A stretch of 64,000 nt of DNA from Astrothelium macrocarpum (lineage: Eukaryota; Ascomycota; Dothideomycetes; Trypetheliales; Trypetheliaceae): NCBI GenBank assembly GCA_021030915.1, contig JAGEMR010000072.1, positions 94,102 through 158,101 on the forward strand, read 5' to 3'. Positions 12,131-22,275 of this stretch are shown here, one piece after another. The stretch's first letter is position 1; the number at the start of each line of letters is the position of its first letter. Both the position numbers and the translations under genes were made by a program. A model generated the notes under the pieces. It had not been told where the DNA came from. It ran no database searches and worked only from the letters and a program-made list of their open reading frames with translations.

Positions 12131-14789
12131 TATATAAATATATTAATAATAATAATTTTATTTTTTTTATAAAAATTATTAAATTCAATTAATAAATGAT
12201 TTTTATATTTATCAATAATTAATAATTGATATATATTTTTTAAATAATTTTTTATATATTTATTAAAATATCGAATTCAATTTAAATTTATTTTATTATC
12301 AATTTATTTATTAAAAATAGATTTAATAATTTAATTATTTAAAAAATCCAATTTTATGATCTAATTTATAAAATAATAAATATTTTAAATAATAATAAAT
12401 GACGGAATATATTAATTTTTTATATTAATATATTCAATAATTATAATCTATTTCTAATTTTCAAATTAAATAAATTTGATTTTATTATATTTTTTAATAT
12501 ATATTATCATTATTAATATAATTATTATATTTATTATAAAATTTATTTCATCAAAATTATATATATTCTTTTTATATATTTTATATTTAATTATTATATT
12601 ATATAATAATTCAAATTAATCTGAAATAATTTTTGGATTTTTTTATAATATTTTTTAATAATTATAAAATTAATTAAATTTGATTTTAAAAATTAATTAT
12701 ATATTAATAAATCATTTTATTTAACATTTATTAATAAATTTATTTTTATATAATTATAATAAAAAATTGGCCATATTTTTTATATTAGAAAAATATAATA
12801 AAAATCTTTTAAATTTTGATTAAATATATATTTGATTAATGATTATTTTTCGAATTAATTCAATTTATAATTTTATATATATATTAATACATATTATTAT
12901 TAATTATTTATTTTATTATATAAAATAAATTTGGAAATATTATATATTTTTATAATTACGTATTGATTTAATTTTTGGCCAGATTTTTTTGCGGTTTTAA
13001 TTATATTAATAATAAAAATAATATTCTTCTTTTTCGTATAGATTGATATAATGATTAGAAAATTATAATACGATGAAAATTTAAATGATTTTTTGATGCG
13101 GAAAATGCGCGGCTGGGTGATATGCGCGGCTGGGTGGTAAACCACGTTATATTTATTTTTTAAAAAAATTACTTTCAATCAATTAAAAATGATTGATTTT
13201 TTAAAATTCAATAAATGATTTATCATTCAATTTTAAAATTTTATTATTTTAATGTTATTTAATATTTTTATTTCATAAATATAAAATTAATATTATATTA
13301 ATAATCATAATAAACGTAAATCGAATATTTTGAAATTTTAATTTTATATGATATCCTTTTTATTATGAATAGATATTTATATTTATAATATTATTAATAT
13401 TCTTTCAATCGTTTATGATATTAATATCTGAATCGTAAATAATAAATCTAAAAAATCCGATAATTCTGATAATATTATTATAAATATGAATATCAATATG
13501 TATATTTCAGATAAAATAATTCCGTAATATAATATTATTCTGAATAATTATATATAAAATATGAAAAATAATATTAATTATTCGTATAAATATTTCAGAA
13601 AATATTGAAATAATTAATATTTTAATTTTATCAAAAAAATTAATATTATATTATTTTTTAATTATATTTTTTATAATAATATTATTTTCGAATATTTTTT
13701 GGAATTTTTATATAATATCTGATATGATTCTATAATTCTTTTTTTAAATTCTTTTTTTAATATATAAATAATTAAAAAATTTATATTTTTTATCATATGA
13801 ATAAATGGATTAAAATGATTTTGATTAAAATTTAATTAATATTGATATTATTTATTAAATTTTTATTAAAATAATTTTATTCAAAAATATCTTCAATTTT
13901 TTTTTGAAATATAATTATTACATCATAATAATTAATTCTGAATTTGATTATGAATTCGATATAATCATATTATTCATTTAAAAAAATCTAAATCGATTTA
14001 AATAATTTTATTATTTTATTATTAATTCTAAATATTATTTTATAATTTATTATTCAATCATAAAAATATTTTTTATAAATATTGAAAAAAATATTTATCA
14101 ATTATTTATTAATGAAATTTATAATTTATTTTTTAATTATAATTTTATAAAAATATATTTATTAAATAAATCATTTTTGAATTTTAATAATTATTGAAAT
14201 TAATCATAATTTATTAAATAAATCATTTTTGAATTTTGGTGATTATTGAAATTAATCATAATTTATTATATAAATTATGATATTGAATTTTTTTAATTTT
14301 TTCAATAAATTTATACATTTTTTTGAATTTTTTTATCATTTTATTTAATTTATTTTTATATATATAAATTTATTATATTTTAAACAAAATCTTATAAAAT
14401 ATAATCTGAAAATCATTGATTATTTTGAAAATTATAAAATATTATTTTTGAATAATTTTTGTCATTTTAAAATTTTGACGGTTTATTATTTATATAATAA
14501 TGATTTTTATGTATATATTCGATTTTTCGAATATATTAATAAAAAATTATAATGAATTTTTATGATCATTTGAATTAATATATTATCAAATATTATTATT
14601 TAAAATAATTATTTTAATAATTTCAGATTAGATATTTCAATTCTATTATATAAAAATAACAATTTTGATAAATTTGATAATAAAAAAAATTAATATGAAT
14701 ATCATTTCGAAAAATAATATATAAAATAATAATTTGATAAATTGAAAAAAATAAATTAAATTAAATATATTCAAAAATAATGGAAATTC

Positions 14790-14800
14790 AGATTCATAAT
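14790..14800 (-). other. Candidate half-tRNA primer-binding site of the copia element
   Basis: Directly inside the 5' LTR the minus strand reads ATTATGAATCT. Undoing only G-to-A and C-to-T changes gives GTTATGAGCCC, complementary to the anticodon arm of initiator tRNA-Met, the primer used by several copia/Ty5-type elements. The match is short and depends on assumed mutations. Confidence 0.35.
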
Positions 14801-15015
14801 TATCAAAATTCTTCGATTCGAATATCTCATCTTTTATTTTTAACAGATTATTTGAATTATTTATATACACGAATTTATTCTTGTATCCTATTAGGATCTC
14901 GTCCTTCTGATACCAAGAGTATTTATCAGCTGGAGAATCTGGAACCGTCGAATCTGTCGGCAATTGAGATTCGAACCATTTGTCTCCATTAGGAACAGCT
15001 TGTACCATATTGACA
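14801..15015 (-). repeat. 5' LTR of the copia element
   Basis: 215 bp, partner of 6138-6352. In the half next to the element interior (about 14801-14895) this copy carries A or T where the partner has G or C. In the outer half the partner is the mutated one. The outer edge TTGACA is followed by GATAT. Confidence 0.93.
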
Positions 15016-16212
15016 GATATCAAGGCTATGACCTCGCTGACCTTCAACTGTGAACCGACTTCCTTTCTTTGAACTATTATGTGGGTAATGACGACTCGAC
15101 AGACAGATTCGAATTAAAGGGTTTTTATGGATCGACCTTTGGCTTAGATCTTCAAGAAACGTGATCATTCGACGAACTTCACTCTCCTCCCCTTCGTCTA
15201 GTGCGTCGATGAATACAATAATACTTTGCTCTCCCAAGTTCTCAGCAACATGAATCAGGAAATTCTGAAGCTCTGTCACCGTCCAGTCGTCAAATTTGCC
15301 TTGGTACTGCTTCGAGGAAAACCGCACAACAAAGTGCTCCCGGATCCTTGGAATCTTTTGAAGGATTTGATGAGTCAATGAACGGTACATCCCCAATGGC
15401 GATTTTTCCAGTGATTCAGTCGCTCTTGCATTAAAAAAGTAAGATATGACTGTTTGCCCCCATCGCCTCTCCGCATGGTCATACAAAGTCTTCATTATGG
15501 TTGATTTGCCAGATCCGGGCTTGCCTCTGATCCATAGGAACCCATGATGTTGCTCGTATTTGCTTTCATCACACCAATTTTCGTATTCAGCTTGCTCAAA
15601 AACCCATGAACATGTCTCTTGAAGAGCTGGACTTATGTTCATAAGACGTGCATCTTTCCGTGGAAAAGTAAGTGATTCCAGCAGAGTATTGTACACTCTT
15701 TCTAGGTGTTCCAACTTTGTGTATCATCGATGGCACGTCTACGTTGCCGGCTTGAATGAACGAGAACAACGTTATGCGCATTCTGCTCGAATAGTTTAAG
15801 TCTATCGCGTGCAGTCGTGTATCCATGCTCACTTGGGGAATCGAATTTGACAATGCGCGAGTGGTCAGCGTCTAAAGGAATTTTCTCCTCCTCCCTCTCA
15901 CTAAGATGGAGGAGAGATGAATCGGCATCTAAAGTGGTGGCAAAGGTGCCTGATCTTTCAAAGCGACCAGATTGGTGATTCTAAGGAGATCATAAGCACT
16001 CAATTTCATTCAGAGTTTGCAACAGCAGCATACAAATTGAAGTTTTTGAGATTGCCTCCTCTCATAGAAACTTGTAACTTTCTTCCCTCGTGTGACATTC
16101 TTGAAATTGCTCACAAGATATTCCAAAAAACCGGAGCCGGGGCTGATCTGCTCGAGCAGTGCATTTCGCGGATGCTGATCCTGTCCTGCCAGCATCTCTT
16201 GTATATTCTTTA
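15016..16212 (-). pseudogene. NLR-type STAND gene, 5' half (hydrolase remnant plus NACHT)
   Basis: Reading on the minus strand from 16212: LLKNIQEMLAG, FLEYLVSNFKNV and KKVTSFYE, then IPLDADHSRIVKFDSP (about 15850). These are landmarks of the C-terminal part of the alpha/beta-hydrolase (lipase-like) domain found at the N terminus of many fungal NLRs. The NACHT domain follows: ERVYNTLLESL, Walker A GKPGSGKST (about 15510), IIVFIDALDEG as Walker B (about 15200), and SSRHYPH. The frame ends at EGQRGHSLDI against the copia LTR and continues at 6137. A frame change between the hydrolase part and LEHLERVY (about 15715) is either an intron or a break. The 5' end is cut by the AT-rich element at 16213, so the hydrolase active-site region is missing. 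Confidence 0.82.
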
Positions 16213-18380
16213 GGAGTGTCCACCACCATGTGCACGGTCCCACACAATGCACACTCAAATTAATTCTCAATATCAAACATTCAGAATTAATTATCTCCAT
16301 TAATATGAATCGGATTGAAGAAATAATTATAACGGCAGATGCGTAAAAATGTTCTAATTATATTCAGATAGTAAAATTATACGGAATTAATCATTTAATA
16401 TTATCGCGCCGTTATCGAGATATTATTAGATTTAAAAAAGAAACGATTTATGAGAATTCTGTCAAATTTTTATAATATTATAAAAATATTTTGATTTAAT
16501 AAATTAATATATTTATGAATTGTGATATTTTTTTTATATTTTGAATGACGCGAAATTTCGCTATTAATATAATAAAATCAGAAATTGAAAAAAATTGAAT
16601 AAATTATTTTGTATAATATTATTATTCATAATTAAATTTAATATATCTCATTTCATTTAAATTCGTTCGAAAAAAGGTAAATAATTTTAAATTATTTTAA
16701 TTTTATTTTGAAATGATATAAATTATTAAATTATATTATTTTTATATTAATAATTTAATAAATCAAATTTAAAATGAATTAATATAAAATATTATTATAT
16801 AATATATATAATATGAATAAAAAAGATTTTGTTATGAATTTATTTTCAAAATATCGTCGTAAATTTAATAAAATAATATACGAATAAAATCTCTTTCAAA
16901 AATCTGATATAAATGATTTTCGTAAATGAATTATTATTTTCGTTATAATATCCATAAATAATGAAAATTTATCTTTTTCATTTATTTATAATATTCAATT
17001 CGGATTTATTCAAAAATCATGATTTCAATATATAAATTCTGTTATTTATTAATATAATTTTATATTATTTCTATCAAATTAGATAAATAATGAAATTGGA
17101 TTAATCTGATTAAAAAAAATATTCGATAAAAATACCAAAAATAAAACTAATAACGATTTCAAATGGAAATTATTCATTATGAATGATCATGAATTTCATT
17201 TTATTATGAAATTCTTTGATTATTATTATGAATATTGAATTTTTATGATTATTTATTTTTCTCATTCCATTTATCAATTTTAATCATTAAATATCAATTT
17301 ATTTCGGTTATTGATAGAATATTATAATATGAAATTAAATGAATGGATCCAATAAACACAAAATTTTATTGGATTGAATAAAAGCGATTTTTTTTCATTA
17401 TTTTGAATAATATATATAAAAATATTCATATTAAAAAATATCAAAAATAAATGATTTCAAATAAAATTCTAATTATTTAAATCATCAATTATATTTGATC
17501 AAATTCGTATTTAAATTATTAAAAAACATTCAGATTTATTTTCAAATTCAGATTTAAAAATTATAATTATCATAAAATATTAAAAATATATACATAAATA
17601 ATTCAATATTCAATTAAATAAAATATTATAAAAAAAAATTGATAAATTTGAAATATTCATTTTAATTCTGAATAAAAAAAATTATTTTCTGAAAATCGAA
17701 ATTTTGAATTTCAAAAATATTATAAAATTTCAGAAATAATGAATTAAATATCGAAAATATTTTAATATACCATTTGAATATAATGGAATAATATTTTTTG
17801 ATTTTAATAAAATCACATTTATTCGTATATAATAATAATAAAAGGAGAAGGCTGAATAATTTGAAATACAATAAAAAGAGGTTCGTAAAATTCAATTATA
17901 AATTAATAAATAAATTGAGATTGAATAAAAGATAGAACGAAAACGCGTCCGATAGGAAATTCAATAACAACAAAAGAAAAAACGAATTACTCGGCGGCAG
18001 TAAAAGAAAAAGGCTATTGAATAACAAATTGTGGACAGACAATTCCATATAGAAACACATCAAATAAAACGGAATCAAAAGATTTAAAAACAATTATCAA
18101 ATGAGATTCAAAATATGATATATATAAATGCGGAAATCTCAAATAGAACGGAAGGAATTTCTTATTCAGATCGTTCAGAACGATAAATATAATTTTCATA
18201 ACGTTTTCGAAATTAATTTCAATGAATTAGATTAGACGTAAAAATGAGAATTATTGATTATATATAATTTCATTTCATTATTTAATATGATTGTACAGAT
18301 AATTAATTCTGAATATTTGGTGATGAGAATTAATTTGAGTGTGCATTGTGTGGGACCGTGCACACGGTGGTGGATACTCC
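16213..18380. mobile_element. TA-flanked AT-rich transposon with ~85-bp terminal inverted repeats
   Basis: Inverted repeats of about 85 bp, starting GGAGTGTCCACCACC at 16213 and the mirror image at 18380, enclose an AT-saturated interior. Both ends are bordered by TA (16211-16212, 18381-18382), the duplication typical of Tc1/mariner-type elements. The TIR arms have kept their GC content (TGTGCACGGTCCCACACAATG) while the inside has not. I could not recognise a transposase in the 2-kb interior; the reading frames are broken. The element truncates the NLR half at 15016-16212. Confidence 0.75.
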
Positions 18381-18382
18381 TA

Positions 18383-18590
18383 AGAAATGTCACTGGCGAC
18401 CGCGAAAGATATGTCTCGCCGCAAGCCTCATCAGGAGATCCTCAACAAAAATATGAGAATATCTAAAAATTTATTTTTTAATAAATTATTGACAGATTGT
18501 TCACAGTTCGTAACTGTTTAGAATAGTATGGGGCTGTCTCAGCGAAGCCTGCGGCGAATTGCGTCCTTCGCGGTCGCTGTTGACATTTCT
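18383..18590. mobile_element. MITE-like inverted-repeat element, copy M1
   Basis: Arms of about 65 bp: 18383 onward reads AGAAATGTCACTGGCGACCG, and the mirror arm ends at 18590 (TGACATTTCT). Both contain GCGACCGCGAA and CGCCGCA. TA borders both ends. About 75 bp of AT-rich sequence separates the arms and there is no coding potential. Related copies lie at 21029, 38341, 41586 and 48045. Similarity to the 41586 copy continues about 20 bp beyond the right end, so the true terminus may lie farther out. Confidence 0.65.
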
Positions 18591-18592
18591 TA

Positions 18593-19098
18593 TTCCATCC
18601 ACTGATGGCCCCGATATTAACGGTATCACATTGAGAGACCCTCTGAGCTTGTTTGCGTACAATGTGCTCCAGAAGCCTCTTTCCCGAGTCCTTGCCGCTC
18701 TAATGTGAGTGAATTGACAGGCAACTCAACCCAAATCATCCCTCCCGCTGAATGGTCTCAGTCGTTATGATAGATACAATGTGCTCACTGACAACATTTG
18801 TCATTTTAATCCCTGGCAAGGCCAAGGTAGCAAAACCTTCTCCTGTGTGTGTCGGAGAGAGCCCCAATACATTCCAAAGCAGTTGAAATTTTGAAACAAT
18901 TAGGGAGAAAAATCTTGCTGAGGATCGTGCCGCCGATTATTGTCAATGGTTTTTCCAATCCTCCATGGCATTTGTCGCGAACATTCCATGAACCTAACTC
19001 TTTTCCAGCTGATAATCCACGATATTCCGGAGAGTCTGCTGTTCAAGAAAAATTTTGATGATTATATATTATTTTCAAAAATCTCTTTGCCGATGGAA
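18593..19098. other. Gap without a supported gene
   Basis: Mixed base composition between the MITE and the tRNA gene. No conserved reading frame or repeat was seen. Confidence 0.5.
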
Positions 19099-19232
19099 GG
19101 ACCTGTGGCGCAACGGTAAGCCCACAAGATTTTCGCAAAAATCTACATCTCCTGACATATTCAAGGTAGCGCAGTCGACTCCAGTTGCCTGGATCCATCG
19201 GAAGGTTAAGCGTTCGAATCGCTTCGGGTTCA
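19099..19232 (+). tRNA. tRNA-Trp(CCA) with anticodon intron and an extra 50-nt D-loop insert
   Basis: Mature parts: acceptor GGACCTG (19099-19105) pairs with CGGGTTC (19225-19231) with two G-U pairs; D stem GCGC/GCGC (19108-19111, 19169-19172). The anticodon loop has CCA at 19181-19183, the T arm is AAGCG-TTCGAAT-CGCTT, and the discriminator is A. The expected tRNA intron after position 37 is 12 nt (19185-19196) and pairs CTGGA with TCCAG over the anticodon, as in other tRNA-Trp genes. In addition the D loop contains 50 nt (about 19116-19165) starting GTAAGC and ending CTGAC...TTCAAG. Removing it restores a perfect AACGGTA D loop. A- and B-box sequences are intact. One anticodon-stem pair (G27-A43) is mismatched, so a pseudogene is possible. 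Confidence 0.78.
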
Positions 19233-19238
19233 TTTTTT
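19233..19238 (+). terminator. RNA polymerase III terminator
   Basis: Six T residues follow directly after the discriminator base of the tRNA-Trp gene, a standard Pol III stop signal. It supports the view that the tRNA locus is or recently was transcribed. Confidence 0.75.
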
Positions 19239-22200
19239 ATTTCGAAATATATTCGTTTTGCTTCAGAAAGATACGTTTCATGGTGTTGATAAGTTCATTA
19301 TTTACAAAATGACTCTTGAGGAAATCAACAGCGTCCGGGCGTTTTCAGGGTCCATCGGTGGTCGGTTGTCGGAAGTCCGACTGCCCAACCAACTTCCAAA
19401 ATCTTAGTTCCGCGCTTTTGACTACACGTGATCTTGAGACAATATGGCTACTCAGAGTTGGAGTTGATGCTTTGGATACGCTTCCATATTGTATGGCCTC
19501 GCTTTAGCTCATGTTAATAACATAAGCAAGTTCAACCGTCAAATGATCAGTTGTCATGCATCTCATTGTCTGCCTAAGCACTATTAAGTCGAATCGAACA
19601 TCTATGTACGTTAGAGATTCACTCGTACCTGGCCATGACTTCGTTTTCCTCGTCGATATTCCCAAGCGATTAATTAGGAAGGTTAACTTCACTTTGCTGC
19701 AGTGCTTGGTAGCATCAAATCGGTTGAGGAACTCCCTGACTCGATTTCAAGTATTTTATATATGTCAAGTATGTCAGTCATTTTTCAGTTTTGACTCAAC
19801 GCGCACGTTTCTATTGAGAATCCCCTTAATGTTGTTTCAAACATATTATATACGTCATGAAGTTCATTAAAATTGTCTCTGTTTATGATGACTAGCTCAG
19901 CAACTAAAAATCTGTTGGAGGTCTCCCCAAGTCGATACTAAGGCTCTAATGGGAACCTTGATGTTCGAAGAAACTCCTAGGACTATGTTATCGTTATACC
20001 AATCTTCAATAACGTATTGCAATCAAACAGATGAGCAGCAAAGGTGGACCCAAATGAAGAGACACTCTCAGGATACTTTCTTGTTATGTATTGTACAGAT
20101 TAGTCACGCCGTGATGCACAGCACCGACGCCTTTATTTCGAGACTTCCTTGCTGTTCTTGCTGAACCCTGGAAGCTCCGTACCTGGGCTTATGCCCATAT
20201 CCTACCGCATGAGTACATAGAGAGATCCTCAGCAACGCACCCCGTGATGTTGGAAACACACAAGACGCACTGTAAATACGAGGGATCATTCAAGCCAGTG
20301 CTCGTTGGATACAGACTGGCAATGCTTGGAGGAAGACGCTTTTCGGGGTCAAAGATCTTCACCAAAAAGCAGGGTCTGATTTGGAGAGCTAAATCCGGAG
20401 TACCTGTCAGGTCCGGAGACTTGAATCCATGCCCTCTGACGACGACTTGAGGCAGCTCCTCCGGAACGGCCGACTGTCTGGCAATCTTCAATAAAGCCGC
20501 GGTATCTCCAGTATCTTGCTGGCCGATCTTGGAGCGTGCTTGTTAGCGAGGCGTGAGGTAGAACTTTTTCGGCTCTAGATCTGGAGTTGTAACCCCCGAT
20601 GTGAAAAGGACATTTTGTTGTAGATTGAGACATGACTCGCTGTTAAAGAAAAGCTCTTTGTGCGAATTTAAGTCCTGTTGATGAGGATTGCGGATGCTTG
20701 AGCCAATGCTGCCGAAAGGCAACACTGATTTCATGAGGCTCAAGACCAATGAAGCTCGATTGCGTTATTTCGAATTCATGAATTAGTCCTATGCGAGTAA
20801 AAATGAGACCATTCCAACCAATATTTAATTGGATTGAATGACGTTCATAAGTAATTTTTTAGGCTCAGGTGAGACGAGGTAAGTTTAGTCGACATTTAGT
20901 CGTGTTCGTCGATGTTCGCAGATTAATCCTAGATTTGGTTATAATGTTAGTCCAATCGGCGTCCTATTCCACTGACCATTAGAAGGGCAACTGTTCTCTT
21001 CTTCTGCAAATCAGACGTGCGATTCAGAGCACTCGGGGCTGCAATGAGAAACATCAAGGGGGATCTCTCAGTATAGGGTCTCACGATTCTAATGGCTTGG
21101 AACTGTATCAGGGTTCCCCCGGATGTGCGAATGGCTGATATCGATTTCTGCGGTCCATGGCATTTCTCATTGCAGCTCCTAGTGGCAGATTGAGCAAAGC
21201 TAGTATAATCTCAGAGTGCTGGGGTTTCAAAACAGAATTCTGGTATTTCGAAACAACAGAAACGTAAACAAAAAGCATGTGAGCAAGGGTTGGCTGATGG
21301 CCAAAAGATCTTGAAAGAGAACTCGTAAGCTCAGGCTAGTAAGATCAATACTAATAATTCCAAGCTGTCGTTTTCTGGAACATAACAAGACAGAGTGCTA
21401 TAAAGGCTGGCAAGCAGGAGAATGTGCTTCCAAAAGAGGTTTGATATTGCTCCTTTCCGATACTTGGTATAAAAGCCCGGCTTCTATTCCCGAGGCACTC
21501 CTTACAAAATTATCTTTGATCATTGTTGCGCGTTGAAGCATAATTACATGGAAAATTACTCTTTCCTCTTTTTCGAGGTGAAAAGGCGACTTCATCACTT
21601 TGTTGAGATCGAAATAGCTTTCAGTCGAGCCTCGTCACCTACAGGCGGTGAAAGCCTAGAAGATGTGGTTGGTTCGGTCAATGACCCTCAAACAGGTCCT
21701 TGAGCCAGCCAAAAAAGGAAGGTAAACCAGGCCAAGATAAATACTCGATTTAATACATAAGAAGCCAGCATGTCACGCCTCCGAGCAGCAGGCTACGTTT
21801 CCATGGTGCAGAATTGTGGGTGCGTCGCAGACGATGATAAGGCAAGGAGAGCCTCGCATTTCTAGCGCAATACTTTCCAGCATGAATCGGTGGGGAACTG
21901 TTCTGCTGAACTCTATGCAATCTCCCACACCGCAGTCGGAGCTTCCTCTATTGTAAAAGCCTACTTCAGGCTGTGGGCATGGTTCTCAGAGATGTCTTAC
22001 CAAGGGATGGATGGCGGTGAAGAAGAGGTGGAGATTGCAGGGAAGCCTCATAGGGCTGAAGCCAAGTACGCGCTAATGCAGCCCGGCACGATGGTCCACC
22101 CGTGTCCATACCGACCTCACGCGTCAACTCAATTAACACCACAACATCGTCTTCACCGTGCGCGTGTACTCTATTTCTCTCTCTCTCCTATGACCGCCAA

Positions 22201-22275
22201 AACGCTGTGTCGGATCTTGGCATATCAAGCAGCGGTATGCATCGGATCCAATGTGACGCTTCCCCGACGTAATCC
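19239..22275. other. 3-kb gap without a supported gene
   Basis: Base composition is normal but all reading frames are short. None shows a recognisable domain on either strand. It holds an inverted-repeat element at 21029-21187. The final ~200 bp before 22276 would be the RIC1 promoter and 5' UTR. Confidence 0.55.
21029..21187. mobile_element. MITE-like inverted-repeat element, copy M4
   Basis: Arms at 21029-21056 (GCTGCAATGAGAAACATC) and 21159-21186 (GGCATTTCTCATTGCAGC) are inverted copies. Next to the right arm CGGTCCATGG resembles the GACCGCG part of the M1 and M3 arms. About 100 bp lies between the arms and there is no coding potential. Confidence 0.5.

Larger units (their letters stand above)
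9415..13147 (-). mobile_element. Fot1/pogo-like DNA transposon E1
   Basis: Terminal inverted repeats, identical for about 48 bp, start ACGTGGTTTACCACCC (9415) and end with the reverse complement at 13147. Both sides carry the TA target duplication (9413-9414, 13148-13149). The TIR contains a 17-bp motif repeated in tandem (CCCAGCCGCGCAT... twice). The interior is interrupted by E2; without it the element is 1870 bp, a normal Fot1 size. Its right part (13147 to 12131, read on the minus strand) aligns collinearly with the copy at 62964-64000, which shows a pogo-type DDE transposase, so E1 is on the minus strand. The coding region is destroyed by hypermutation. Confidence 0.9.
6138..15015 (-). 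mobile_element. Ty1/copia LTR retrotransposon inserted in the NLR gene
   Basis: Two 215-bp direct repeats (6138-6352 and 14801-15015) begin TGTCAA and end TTGACA, with small differences from mutation. They are flanked by the identical 5-bp duplication GATAT (6133-6137 and 15016-15020). Removing the element joins GHSLDI to ATYVD in the NLR frame. Orientation is minus: a purine tract borders the 3' LTR at 6353, and copia RNase H remnants lie just inside it. The element carries the nested transposon E1 at 9415-13147. Without E1 and one TA duplication it measures 5143 bp, the size of a full-length copia element. The interior is extremely AT-rich and has no intact frame. Confidence 0.92.

Noticed and set aside
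18593..18720. Possible continuation of the NLR hydrolase domain upstream of the AT-rich element
   Set aside because: An open minus-strand frame exists, but it shows none of the hydrolase landmarks, so I did not join it.
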